Source of the DNA: Firmicutes bacterium HGW-Firmicutes-14
GTDB lineage: Bacteria; Bacillota; Thermincolia; Thermincolales; UBA2595
Reading direction: 5' to 3'
DNA length: 56,274 bases
Assembly: GCA_002840275.1 (NCBI GenBank)
Contig: PHAB01000021.1
Coordinates: forward strand, 1 to 56,274
Shown here: piece after piece, positions 41,490-49,932 of the stretch
How the letters are laid out: each line of letters begins with the position of its first letter
Position numbering within the stretch: the first letter of the stretch is position 1
Program-made: the position numbers and the translations under genes
The notes under the pieces: model-generated
Told to the model about the DNA's origin: nothing
The model's database searches: none
What the model saw: the letters and a program-made list of their open reading frames with translations, nothing else

Positions 41490-41753
41490 TTAAATAGTAT
41501 CTAAGTAAAATAATCGGTCAATAGTAAGTTTTTCAATATGCTTTCCGGTACGTTCAAAATACAAATGCAGAATTGCTTGGTGAATCATTAAGCATATTTT
41601 AATATTTGGGACAAATTCTCCCCTTTCCAATCTACTATAATAAGATTTTTGAACTCCTATTTGATTTGCTAATGCTTCCTGAGTAATTCCCAGGGTTTTA
41701 CGTATGTTTTTCAAATTGTTTTTAAGCAAATATTTATCTTCTTTACTTTTCAT
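41490..41753 (-). CDS. XRE-family helix-turn-helix protein, third gene of a TA operon
   Basis: 87 residues. NLKNIRKTLGITQEALANQI then GVQKSYYSRLERGEFVPN is a textbook XRE/Cro helix-turn-helix (about 12-65). It starts 9 bp after the zinc-finger gene. In classical MqsA antitoxins the zinc finger and the helix-turn-helix form one protein; here they are separate. It likely represses the operon promoter at 42563-42618. The ribosome site is weak, suggesting coupled translation. Confidence 0.85.
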   Translation of the reverse strand: MKSKEDKYLLKNNLKNIRKTLGITQEALANQIGVQKSYYSRLERGEFVPNIKICLMIHQAILHLYFERTGKHIEKLTIDRLFYLDTI

Positions 41754-41762
41754 ATCGGTAGC

Positions 41763-42050
41763 CTACGTTGTAACTAAATTATAATGATTTTGTCGGGAAA
41801 CATCGTTGAAGTTTGCGGCACTTTGTTCTCTAAAAGTTTTAAAATCGACTGTTATTGTATTTGATATTTGTTTTTGTTTTTGTAAGATTTGATTCATCTC
41901 AGATACTATGTTGTCATCTACGTAAACCTCACCACAAAAATTACATAAGTCGACTGGAACATTTTTAATATAAATCAAGTGGTTATTGATTCTTCTTTCA
42001 ATTGTTTGCGTATCTTTTGTCAATTGGTTGCCACAAAAGACGCATTTCAT
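41763..42050 (-). CDS. MqsA/YgiT-type zinc-finger antitoxin
   Basis: 95 residues from ATG 42050, seven bases after GGGAGG. Two CxxC pairs, MKCVFCGNQL and DLCNFCGEVYVDD, form the YgiT/MqsA zinc finger, with the intervening IERRINNHLIYIKNVP. The C-terminal half (QKQKQISNTITVDFKTFREQ) is helical, with no helix-turn-helix. It sits 87 bp after the DUF4258 gene and should neutralise that toxin. Confidence 0.82.
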   Translation of the reverse strand: MKCVFCGNQLTKDTQTIERRINNHLIYIKNVPVDLCNFCGEVYVDDNIVSEMNQILQKQKQISNTITVDFKTFREQSAANFNDVSRQNHYNLVTT

Positions 42051-42136
42051 GATAAATCCTCCCTTACAAACAATTATATTTGTTAATCTATTTTGAAAGG
42101 ATTCTAGGAAGGGGAGAAGTTCCACTACCTAAAACC

Positions 42137-42496
42137 TTATTTTTCAAAATCCTTTACTCTGGTTTTCCCGTCAGATTTGAACTTCTTTGCATCTGATACA
42201 ATGTAACCGGTCTTAACATATACGTGAGTGTCACTTAATATTGTAACAATATGAGTATGCGGTTTTCCAGGTATGCTTATGTATAATAAACATTTTGGTG
42301 AATAGTATCCGTGGGTCCAATATAACTCAATCAGTTCTATGCTGTCGATTGCAGCTTTTACTTCTTCGGTGGTGATATCATCATTATCTAATTCAGCCAG
42401 GGCGTGCGGGTCCCATTTAACTGATCCTTCTTTGAAGAGCTTCTTAACATTTTCTTCAATCCTTTTTCTAAATGCTTTGATGACTTTGGCCGACAA
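42137..42496 (-). CDS. DUF4258 toxin candidate
   Basis: 119 residues from the TTG at 42496, seven to eight bases after GGAGGTG; a GTG at 42505 lies inside that site. WDPHALAELDNDDITTEEVK then AAIDSIELIELYWTHGYYSP is the DUF4258 pattern (HALxRxxxRxIxxxEVxxAI), a RelE/BrnT-like fold, followed by PHTHIVTILSDTHVYVKTGY. A basic tail ends the protein. Adjacent MqsA-type zinc finger and XRE genes make a type II toxin-antitoxin operon likely. Activity is inferred. Confidence 0.78.
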   Translation of the reverse strand: MSAKVIKAFRKRIEENVKKLFKEGSVKWDPHALAELDNDDITTEEVKAAIDSIELIELYWTHGYYSPKCLLYISIPGKPHTHIVTILSDTHVYVKTGYIVSDAKKFKSDGKTRVKDFEK

Positions 42497-42562
42497 GCCT
42501 GTCACCTCCTTTATCTTCGGCTAAGGACTATATTTTAATATGATCCCAGTGTTTTCAGATTC

Positions 42563-42618
42563 ATTATAGAGTAAGTATAATAATATGTCAATAAAAAAGA
42601 TACAAATATGTATACATA
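42563..42618 (-). promoter_or_regulatory. Promoter and palindromic operator of the DUF4258 TA operon
   Basis: On the minus strand TTGACA (42591-42586), a 17-bp spacer and TATAAT (42568-42563) form a full-consensus sigma-A promoter. Just upstream, TATGTATACATA (42607-42618) is a perfect palindrome fit for the XRE or MqsA-type repressor. The leader to the toxin gene is about 60 bp. Confidence 0.75.
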
Positions 42619-42763
42619 ATGGCGGGTATCAAAGACTTCACATTTCTGAGCAAAACATGTTTCCCCAAATGTTAGAAAAGGGTATAATAGATACAAGAGG
42701 TAAGACGAAAACTAAGTTTAGTCAGTACAAATTGAGTATTTTGAAAAAGAGAGGAAACTAAAA

Positions 42764-43039
42764 ATGCAGACAAAAAAAATGTGGTTTAAATTAGCAGGTG
42801 TGATAGCGGACAATCTTCCTACTGCCTCCCAGGAATGTCCGGAATGCGGGCAGGCTCAAATCGATTTTCAATATGTTGGGGAAAGGAATACCATGAGAGG
42901 ATTTTTATGTATTTGGTGTGTTTCATGTTTGCATGGTATTCACATTTCGGGGGTAAGAATTCCCGAACATGCGGATTGTTTACAAAAGAACCAGGTTGAA
43001 ACCGTTAAGAAAAGAATACCAAACTTCAAAGTGGGGTAA
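42764..43039 (+). CDS. Small zinc-ribbon protein
   Basis: 91 residues, GAGAGG site. One CxxC pair (QECPECGQA) and a second (CIWCVSC, giving CxxC twice) make a zinc ribbon at about 24-56. The rest, GIHISGVRIPEHADCLQKNQ then VETVKKRIPNFKVG, is unassigned. Function unknown. It is divergent from the toxin-antitoxin operon. A TATAAT at 42683-42688 is its likely -10 box. Confidence 0.7.
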   Translation: MQTKKMWFKLAGVIADNLPTASQECPECGQAQIDFQYVGERNTMRGFLCIWCVSCLHGIHISGVRIPEHADCLQKNQVETVKKRIPNFKVG

Positions 43040-43084
43040 CTTTTGCTGATTTAAATAGAATTTTATCCCCTCTGATTTTTTATT

Positions 43085-43121
43085 AATAAGCACGTTTATC
43101 CAAAAATATGACGTGCTTATT
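43085..43121. terminator. 11-bp perfect hairpin between the zinc-ribbon and rubrerythrin genes
   Basis: AATAAGCACGT-N15-ACGTGCTTATT. There is no long T-run, so it could be a terminator for the zinc-ribbon gene or an operator in the rubrerythrin promoter region 60 bp upstream of its start. Confidence 0.45.
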
Positions 43122-43178
43122 TGCAAATCCCTATATTAATTGATATTAGAACATCAAACCATAAAAGGGGGAAATGAA

Positions 43179-43670
43179 ATGTCTACTGAGAATAACCTTA
43201 AAGCTGCTTTTGCCGGGGAATCCCAGGCTAACAGTAAGTACCTGGCCTTTGCCCAAAAGGCTGATGAAGAGGGATACCCGGGGGTGGCCAAACTGTTCAG
43301 GGCGGCAGCCGAAGCTGAGACCGTACATGCAATCAGCGAGCTTAAAGCCCTGGGGGCGGTGAAATCAACAGCCGAGAACCTCAAGGCAGCAATCGAGGGT
43401 GAGACATATGAATTTACGGAAATGTATCCCGGTTTCATAAAAGAAGCAGAAAAGGAAGGGCAAAACAGGGCCAAGGCAGTCTTCGATCTTGCCAATGAAG
43501 CGGAAAAGGTCCACGCAAACCTTTACACAAAAGCGCTGGAAGCCCTGGAACAGAAGAAGGATATTGAATATTACGTATGTGAAATATGCGGAAATGTTGA
43601 AGAAGGCAGCGCCCCGGACAAGTGTTCCATCTGCGGCGCACCGAAAGAGAAATTTAAGAATGTAGGGTAG
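43179..43670 (+). CDS. Rubrerythrin
   Basis: 163 residues from ATG 43179 after AAAGGGGGAA. Ferritin-like di-iron domain with FAGESQANSKYLAFAQKADE, EAETVHAISELKA and ANEAEKVHANLY providing the glutamate and histidine ligands, then a rubredoxin-like FeS4 knuckle YVCEICGNVEEG...CSICGAP. It reduces hydrogen peroxide in the cytoplasm of anaerobes. Own terminator follows. Confidence 0.95.
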   Translation: MSTENNLKAAFAGESQANSKYLAFAQKADEEGYPGVAKLFRAAAEAETVHAISELKALGAVKSTAENLKAAIEGETYEFTEMYPGFIKEAEKEGQNRAKAVFDLANEAEKVHANLYTKALEALEQKKDIEYYVCEICGNVEEGSAPDKCSICGAPKEKFKNVG

Positions 43671-43720
43671 GTGACTCCCTTATAGCAGTTAAGCTTTAGG
43701 CAGATAAAGCCCTAAGCAGA

Positions 43721-43750
43721 AAAGCCATCCGAAAGGATGGCTTATTTGTT
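43721..43750 (+). terminator. Terminator after the rubrerythrin gene
   Basis: AAGCCATCC-GAAA-GGATGGCTT, then ATTTGTTTT. Confidence 0.8.
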
Positions 43751-43803
43751 TTGGAAATAAGCCTGAAAAAGTAAAAGAAAAATAAAAAAGGTAAAAATAT
43801 GAA

Positions 43804-43993
43804 CCTCCCCCGCCTACACTTTCAGTTTAGAGGCGGGAGCTTCAAGGAGAACGACTAATGATATGCCCGGGACGGTTATTTGTTAGAGGAACCTCATTCA
43901 CGAAGAATGCCCGGATATTTCATTGACTCTCCCGACAACAGGAAAGTTCTGCGCCTCTTCCTGGCCCGGAACAGGGCTTCTACTACTTTCCGC
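43804..43993 (-). ncRNA. Probable omega RNA (reRNA) region of the TnpB element
   Basis: The roughly 190 bases between the tnpB stop and the right-end hairpin contain several short stems (GCCCGCCAGTTAGGCGG, then GCCCTGTTCCGGGC) and no reading frame. In this family the guide RNA scaffold occupies just this place, with the guide taken from flanking DNA below 43804. RNA identity is inferred from position. Confidence 0.5.
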
Positions 43994-45196
43994 CTAACTG
44001 GCGGGCCGTAGATACGTGACCTTGGTTATTTTTATCCCCAGGTCTTTAATTTCTCCATATTTGTATTTTGCAAGGATGTTTTTAGCGCCATGAATATCCC
44101 GGTGTTCAGCATACCCGCAATAGCACCGGAATGTTCTGCCGGAAACTTTTTTCTTCCGGTTACAGACAGGACATGTCTGTGTTGTATATGATTCATCTGT
44201 TTTTATTAAGTCAATACCTGCTGCAGCCAGTTTATAGGTTAGATACCAAAGCAGAATACCAAACGGCCATTGACTTAGTTTTTGGTTTACTTTGCGACTT
44301 CTGTGTTTCTTTTTCGGATTTTTCCTATGGGCTTTAGTGTTGCGCTGGACACCTTCCACATTACCAACTACTGCCTGACCTATCCGGTTGGCTTCAGCCC
44401 ACCTGACAAACCGGCAGCTGGATTTATGAAGTATATCCCGTTGTTGTCTTTCTGTTTTTTGCAGGGTTTTAGCCAGTGCCCGGCGAAGCTTCTTCCAGCG
44501 CCTTGAGCCTTTTTGACACCTGCTTAGTTTTTTCTGGAGTTCAGCATATTTTTTGTTCCGCAGGCGCTTCTGGGAGCGAAGCTTCCTGGAGGTGATGACC
44601 AGTGCCCTGCCATTGTCGGCAATACAGGCTATTCCATGTATTTCACCCATATCAATTGCGGCAATACCCTGATGGTTATTTTCCTTTGGCTGCAGGCCAT
44701 CTTCATAGCTAATAGCCAGCATCAGCTTTCCGTCCCAGATCAGTTCAATTTCTTTGATCTGACCTTTGGGTATGTTAAAAACCCTGACCATGATTGGTGG
44801 TTGTCGTTTTCCATTGATCAGGCACATTTTCAATTCAATTAACCCGTTCGGGTGGACGACAAAGCCGTCTTTTTTCCACCGGGCTGGGTAGTGCTTTTTC
44901 TCTCTGTAGGGGTAACGAATATTTTTAAAGCCTTTTTGTTTAGCCTGCCATGCGTTTGTTCTTGCTTTTATATATCTTTCCTGGACTGACTGGACGCTTT
45001 GGCTGTGGAGGTGATATTTTTTCCGAGTAAGCTGTTGCAGTTCACTTAGGTTGATCCAGCGGCCTGTCTGCCGGTGATGGTTTTTATCGTGCCCCAGGCA
45101 ATTATTCCAAACCTGGGCTGAAACGCGGTTACAGGCAAAAAGTCGTTCCAGGTCTATCTTACTAGTTCGAAAGGTTGTTTTATGGGTTCGAATCAC
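43994..45196 (-). CDS. tnpB: RNA-guided nuclease TnpB (IS605 OrfB type)
   Basis: 400 residues from GTG 45196, seven bases after AAGGAGGTG; the frame is open to 45304 but VIRTHKTTFRTSKIDLERLF is the natural family start. RuvC-like catalytic residues are all visible: D in AAIDMGEIHGIACI, E in VVGNVEGVQ and D in HRDIHGAKNIL. The zinc finger CPVC...CYCG lies between the last two. The N-terminal recognition part and arginine-rich bridge region are complete. It should be an active nuclease guided by the adjacent omega RNA; in such elements it keeps the transposon in place by cutting the empty donor site. Confidence 0.9.
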   Translation of the reverse strand: MIRTHKTTFRTSKIDLERLFACNRVSAQVWNNCLGHDKNHHRQTGRWINLSELQQLTRKKYHLHSQSVQSVQERYIKARTNAWQAKQKGFKNIRYPYREKKHYPARWKKDGFVVHPNGLIELKMCLINGKRQPPIMVRVFNIPKGQIKEIELIWDGKLMLAISYEDGLQPKENNHQGIAAIDMGEIHGIACIADNGRALVITSRKLRSQKRLRNKKYAELQKKLSRCQKGSRRWKKLRRALAKTLQKTERQQRDILHKSSCRFVRWAEANRIGQAVVGNVEGVQRNTKAHRKNPKKKHRSRKVNQKLSQWPFGILLWYLTYKLAAAGIDLIKTDESYTTQTCPVCNRKKKVSGRTFRCYCGYAEHRDIHGAKNILAKYKYGEIKDLGIKITKVTYLRPAS

Positions 45197-45443
45197 TGAT
45201 TTGCACCTCCTTACCTGCTTATTTCTTGATATTTCCATTATATCACATTTAAGGAAGAAAGGGAACGTTTGTTCGGATAGTTTTTTTATTTTTTTGGCAT
45301 TCATCTCCTACCTATGAGGATGGGAGTCTTCTGCTGATGGAGGAGATAAAAATATAAAAGGTATAACAAAATTATACTGTGTTGACAAGTTTCGACAGAA
45401 ATTATCGCTAGTATCTTATAATTAATGTGTTATCTTATCCGAC

Positions 45444-45656
45444 ATGTTTTTACAAAAGCAGCCCGGAGGTGATTGGTTATACAGGATGAAACTGTTTTTG
45501 GCCGATTATGACAGTAGGTATATGGACAAGGTGGCAGAATATGTCAATTATTTATTTCAATCCCTGATAAAAGTAGTATCTTTTATCAGGACTGACCTGA
45601 TAACAATACCTTGCTTCTTCCCCCGCAAAGACCGACATTCTGCTGGCTCACCCTGA
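45444..45656 (+). pseudogene. Short fragment, possibly the N-terminus of a lost gene
   Basis: From ATG 45486 the frame reads MKLFLADYDSRYMDKVAEYV then NYLFQ, which looks like the start of a receiver-like or ParA/CpaE-type protein, and then becomes unrelated. A perfect 11-bp hairpin (CCTGATAAAAG at 45563 with CTTTTATCAGG ending 45590) sits where similarity ends. It has a GGAGGTG further upstream. I treat it as a remnant, with low certainty. Confidence 0.25.
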
Positions 45657-45988
45657 ATTTTTAAGAAACAGGCATCGCTGGTGTGAAATGGTATTTCTTT
45701 TTTAAATGAAATACTTTTCACATACAAATCAAAGGGTATAATGTTTCTTTTTGCTCACATACAACATAATATACATTTTGTTGTATTGATTACAATACCC
45801 ACCTAAGAAAACTATATGTTCATATTCGATCCATCAAATTTTGTAACTAGAGTGTTTATACGTATATAAATTATCAATTTATATATACCTTAAACTGTTT
45901 TTTGTCAAACTATATATTTTTTACAAGGAAATTTATGTAACTTGTAGAACTATTGAAGTAAAAAGCTAGGCTCGGGAGGATTTGGGCA
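45657..45988. other. AT-rich gap before the NACHT gene
   Basis: About 330 bases, strongly AT-rich, with no open frame of note. It probably contains the promoter of the NACHT gene; TATATA-rich stretches around 45860-45920 make single assignments unreliable. No inverted repeat stands out. Confidence 0.5.
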
Positions 45989-48379
45989 ATGAGTTTAAAT
46001 CAAAAAGCCAAGTTAGATATTATTCATGATATTCCATCAGAAGACATACTAAGAGATGATCTTCTTGTTCCTATCTTTTATGAGATGGAAGAATTTGTGG
46101 ATATTCGAGTAACTCACGGAAATACAGAGCTAGGAAAAGATGTTGTGCTAGTATCAAAAGATTCTTTTGGAGATTACGTGTACACTGCTATAATTATTAA
46201 AAACAAAAAAATAACTAATGCAGTTAAGCCAGATAAAAACAGGGAGGCCACATCGGAAATAATAAACCAAATAGTTTTGACTAACAATTCAGGTTATGAT
46301 TGTAAGATTCAACAAAAACATGTTGATTTCAATAAAATAATTGTTATTACTAGTCAAGATGTATCTCATACAGCCATAGCACAAATTAATGATTGCGCTA
46401 AAAAACATGGCAACATAAATATTATCACTAAAGAAGATAAGGACATTGTCGAATTGGTGGACAAGTATCTGCCCTACTACTTTGAAACAACAAACGGAAG
46501 GCTTTCTCACTATTTATACGCATTAAAGAAAAAATGCGAAAAGCTAAATGAATTAGTAAATATTAGTATTTATAAGGGGGATGTTAAAGACTTATTAGAT
46601 GTGTTTGTTGCTCCGAAATTATATAGAGTTGAGGAAACCAATACACCTAAGGGAGTTCAACCAAAACCTATTTTTGGGGTGTTGGACAGAATCATTTTTG
46701 AAAAAAGAAATATTCTTTTAGTTGCCGGACCGGGTGCTGGAAAGTCTACAACCATTCGAGCTCAAGTGCAAAAATTAATTTCAACTAATAGTAGGGGAAA
46801 AGTAATTAATGTCCCTATTATAGTGAAAGCTAAAAATTTTCTAAATTATTTAAGAGAAAACATGACAGGTTCTATTAATAGATTTATTAATGATGAATAC
46901 GGTATTTCAGACTTTAATTTTGAAAGTTATTTGAAAAATACAAATTATAGGGTGTTTTTCTTCATTGATGGGCTTGATGAGATACGATTAATCGAAGACA
47001 GAGAATTAATAAGAAATAAGATTGGCAATTTTGCTAAAGAAAATAGTGAAGTAAAGATAGTACTTGCCTCAAGGGAAATAGACGATTTAGAAATGTTTGA
47101 TACTAAAACATTTAATAGATGGGAGTTACTTCCTTTTGAATATAAGCAAGTTGAGCGTTTTATTAGTAGGTGGTTTTATAATAGGTCAGAAGAAATCCTA
47201 GCTGTTTTGAAAGATCACGAATTGCTAGAAAAGCTACCAAAAACACCATTAGTTTTAACTTTGTTGGCAATACTGTATGATGATGATCGAACAGTTGAAG
47301 TACCTGCTAACTTATCCGAATTGTATCAAATGTTTATAGATTTACTGGTTGGAAGATGGAGTTTAGATAGAAGAGATAATTTCGAAAAGCCCAATATAGT
47401 TGAAGATGTACTTATGGAAATAGCCAAAGTTTTACATGAATCCGACAGAACTTCTTTAAGTCAAGACGAATTAGAGAATTTAATAGTGACATACTCTGAA
47501 AATCTGGATTTTAAATTAAATTATACGGAATTCTTCCGAAATTTAGTAGAGCAAACTAGCCTTCTAATAATTAACGATAAAAAAGAGGTCGAATTTCGGC
47601 ACCTGTCTTTTCAAGAATACTTGGTTGCAAAAAGATACTCTGACGAAGTTGATCCGATAATTTTAGATCAATTAAAAATAAAATTTCTTGATGATTGGTG
47701 GAGTCAAATAGTTTATTTTTACTGTGGAATTAAACATAGAAATGATAAACTGCTTATCGATTTAATCGAGATTACTAAACACACTCCACTAATTCCCAGT
47801 ATTAAATCCATTTGGAATTATGGATACCTAGTCCAAGCATCGTACCTCACTCCTATTAAAATAAGAGAGAATTGTATTGCTCAAGAGTTAGAGATATATT
47901 CAAATAAATCGATAGATTACATTGATGGAGTAGTGGAAAACGTTGAAGTCCCACCAGCATTTGCGGTTTTGTCTTTAGTTCATTTTTTTAAGCTTCATTA
48001 TAGCACAAAGTTTATGATCGATTGCTATAAAAGAATTTTTGAAGAAGCTGAAAAGAATGTAGACGACAATTTTAAAGATAGCCTCAAAATTTTACTTATA
48101 GCAAGTATTTTAGCTCACCTCGGTTATCATGATTATTTACTTAAAATTTATGATTTAATAAAGAAATTTCCGCTATTACTCATAGCCCTAGACTTTGAAA
48201 TTTCTTTGTATACTTCTAGTCATGCCGAAAAAGGTAAAAGTATATCTGAACTAAAAAGAGTCTCTAAAAAAATTAAAAATCATATTATGGTAAACTCCGG
48301 CTTATATAGAAGTTATTTTGAGTTAAAGAAAAAAGCTATTGAGGAAACCGCAATAACAACAGAAAATAACGAGAACTAA
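45989..48379 (+). CDS. NACHT-domain NTPase with nuclease-like N-terminus (bacterial NLR-like defence protein)
   Basis: 796 residues, GGGAGG site. Residues 25-165 resemble a restriction-endonuclease (PD-(D/E)XK/Mrr-like) fold: GNTELGKDVVLVSKDSFGDY then AIIIKNKK, with D51 and K70 in place but isoleucine where Q/E is usual. NACHT follows: Walker A VAGPGAGKSTT (about 245), Walker B RVFFFIDGLDEI (about 325), sensor ASREIDDLEMF, and winged-helix FRHLSFQEYLVAKRY (about 540). The C-terminal 230 residues are helical, without obvious leucine-rich repeats. NACHT proteins of bacteria are STAND-type antiphage sensors that oligomerise and set off an effector. It is AT-rich and sits 91 bp before hsdM. Confidence 0.85.
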   Translation: MSLNQKAKLDIIHDIPSEDILRDDLLVPIFYEMEEFVDIRVTHGNTELGKDVVLVSKDSFGDYVYTAIIIKNKKITNAVKPDKNREATSEIINQIVLTNNSGYDCKIQQKHVDFNKIIVITSQDVSHTAIAQINDCAKKHGNINIITKEDKDIVELVDKYLPYYFETTNGRLSHYLYALKKKCEKLNELVNISIYKGDVKDLLDVFVAPKLYRVEETNTPKGVQPKPIFGVLDRIIFEKRNILLVAGPGAGKSTTIRAQVQKLISTNSRGKVINVPIIVKAKNFLNYLRENMTGSINRFINDEYGISDFNFESYLKNTNYRVFFFIDGLDEIRLIEDRELIRNKIGNFAKENSEVKIVLASREIDDLEMFDTKTFNRWELLPFEYKQVERFISRWFYNRSEEILAVLKDHELLEKLPKTPLVLTLLAILYDDDRTVEVPANLSELYQMFIDLLVGRWSLDRRDNFEKPNIVEDVLMEIAKVLHESDRTSLSQDELENLIVTYSENLDFKLNYTEFFRNLVEQTSLLIINDKKEVEFRHLSFQEYLVAKRYSDEVDPIILDQLKIKFLDDWWSQIVYFYCGIKHRNDKLLIDLIEITKHTPLIPSIKSIWNYGYLVQASYLTPIKIRENCIAQELEIYSNKSIDYIDGVVENVEVPPAFAVLSLVHFFKLHYSTKFMIDCYKRIFEEAEKNVDDNFKDSLKILLIASILAHLGYHDYLLKIYDLIKKFPLLLIALDFEISLYTSSHAEKGKSISELKRVSKKIKNHIMVNSGLYRSYFELKKKAIEETAITTENNEN

Positions 48380-48470
48380 AGGTATTAATTGGTTGCAAAA
48401 TCGCAATTGCAGGTTGGGCATATATTGAATATAAAAAGAGAATAAAACATAATCGATAAAGGAGAACAGC

Positions 48471-49931
48471 ATGGTTACAGGCGACATAAAAAACAAAGTT
48501 GATAACATATGGCTGACGTTTCATTCCGGCGGAATCACCAACCCCTTATCGGTCATTGAACAGATCACATATTTCTTATTCATCAGGGGACTCGACGAAG
48601 TCGAAGAGAAGAGAGAAAATGAAGCCACGGTCCTTGGTATAGAGTTCAAAAGAATATTCCCAGCGGACAAGCAGCATCTCCGGTGGAGCAAGTTCAAAAA
48701 TATGGAAGCCGCCAAGATGTACCAGGTAGTATCAGAAGAGGTATTTCCTTTCATAAAAAACCTCAATGGAAATAAGGATTCGGGTTACGCCAAATATATG
48801 TCTGACGCCATTTTCATCATTCCTACACCACAGCTTTTAGAAAAAGTGGTGACCAGCCTTTCAAACCTTCCGATGGATGACAGGGACACCAAGGGTGACT
48901 TGTATGAATACCTCTTATCAAAGCTGTCTCAGTCCGGCACTAACGGTCAATTCAGAACTCCCCGGCATATTATCAGGATGATTGTTGAACTTATGAAACC
49001 CCGGCCGGATGATATTATTTGCGACCCGGCTGCAGGTACCAGCGGGTTTTTGGTAGTAGCAGGGGAGTATTTAAGAGAAAAACACGAAGACCTGTTTCTG
49101 GATAAGAATTCAAGAAATCATTTCAACAACACCATGTTCTGGGGTTTTGACATGGACCGGACCATGCTGCGTATAGGCGCCATGAATATGATGCTGCATG
49201 GAATCGAAAACCCTAACATTATCTATAAAGATTCCCTTTCCGAATTCAATACTGATACCAACCAATATACATTGGTAATGACCAACCCGCCTTTTAAGGG
49301 TTCATTGGATTATGAATCAGTTTCTTCTGATTTATTGAAATTGACAAAGACCAAAAAGACCGAACTTCTATTCCTCGCCTTATTTTTAAGGATGCTTAAA
49401 GCAGGCGGCCGGTGTGCCTCAATCGTTCCGGATGGGGTATTGTTTGGGAGTTCGAAGGCCCATAAGGAAATAAGGAAGGAAATCATTGAAAACCATAAAC
49501 TTGAAGCTGTCATTTCAATGCCCAGTGGGATTTTCAAGCCATATGCCGGGGTATCTACTGCCATCATAATTTTCACCAAGACCGGGGCCGGCGGGACCGA
49601 TAAGGTCTGGTTTTATGATATGAAGGCGGACGGGTATTCATTGGATGATAAGAGGAGCCCGGTTGACGCAAATGATATTCCTGATATTGTGGCCAGGTAT
49701 AACAATCTGGTTGGGGAAGAGGGCAGGCAGCGGACGGAACAGTCATTTTTTGTGCCCAAGGAAGATATAGTGAGCAATGATTATGATTTGTCGGTGAATA
49801 AGTATAAGGAAGTTGAATATCAGGAAGTTGAGTATGCGGAGCCGGGGGAGATATTGAAGGGGATTAGGGAATTGGAAGAAGAGATAATTGAAGGGGTCAC
49901 TGAATTACAGAAGTGTATACAGGTGAAATAA
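48471..49931 (+). CDS. hsdM: Type I restriction-modification methyltransferase subunit HsdM
   Basis: 486 residues, AAAGGAG site. N-terminal helical HsdM domain (NKVDNIWLTFHSGGITNPLS), then a SAM-dependent adenine methyltransferase core: motif I CDPAAGTSGFLV and motif IV VMTNPPFKGSLD (N6-adenine type NPPF). Length is normal. It methylates host sites as part of an M2S1 complex and forms R2M2S1 with HsdR. The hsdS start is two bases after its stop. Confidence 0.93.
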   Translation: MVTGDIKNKVDNIWLTFHSGGITNPLSVIEQITYFLFIRGLDEVEEKRENEATVLGIEFKRIFPADKQHLRWSKFKNMEAAKMYQVVSEEVFPFIKNLNGNKDSGYAKYMSDAIFIIPTPQLLEKVVTSLSNLPMDDRDTKGDLYEYLLSKLSQSGTNGQFRTPRHIIRMIVELMKPRPDDIICDPAAGTSGFLVVAGEYLREKHEDLFLDKNSRNHFNNTMFWGFDMDRTMLRIGAMNMMLHGIENPNIIYKDSLSEFNTDTNQYTLVMTNPPFKGSLDYESVSSDLLKLTKTKKTELLFLALFLRMLKAGGRCASIVPDGVLFGSSKAHKEIRKEIIENHKLEAVISMPSGIFKPYAGVSTAIIIFTKTGAGGTDKVWFYDMKADGYSLDDKRSPVDANDIPDIVARYNNLVGEEGRQRTEQSFFVPKEDIVSNDYDLSVNKYKEVEYQEVEYAEPGEILKGIRELEEEIIEGVTELQKCIQVK

Positions 49932-49932
49932 A

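Larger units (their letters stand above)
43795..45360 (-). mobile_element. IS200/IS605-family element carrying only tnpB (IS1341 type)
   Basis: The right end (low coordinates) has the hairpin CTCCC-GCCT...AGGCGGGAG (43805-43839), typical of these elements. The left end (about 45305-45360) has a second imperfect hairpin of the form CTCC-CCT...AGG-GGAG. Between them is only a TnpB gene; no TnpA transposase is present, so the element would depend on one elsewhere. Exact ends are estimates. Confidence 0.7.

Noticed and set aside
41369-43040. Integrative island at the tRNA-Pro gene
   Set aside because: No integrase and no second copy of the tRNA 3' end were found nearby.
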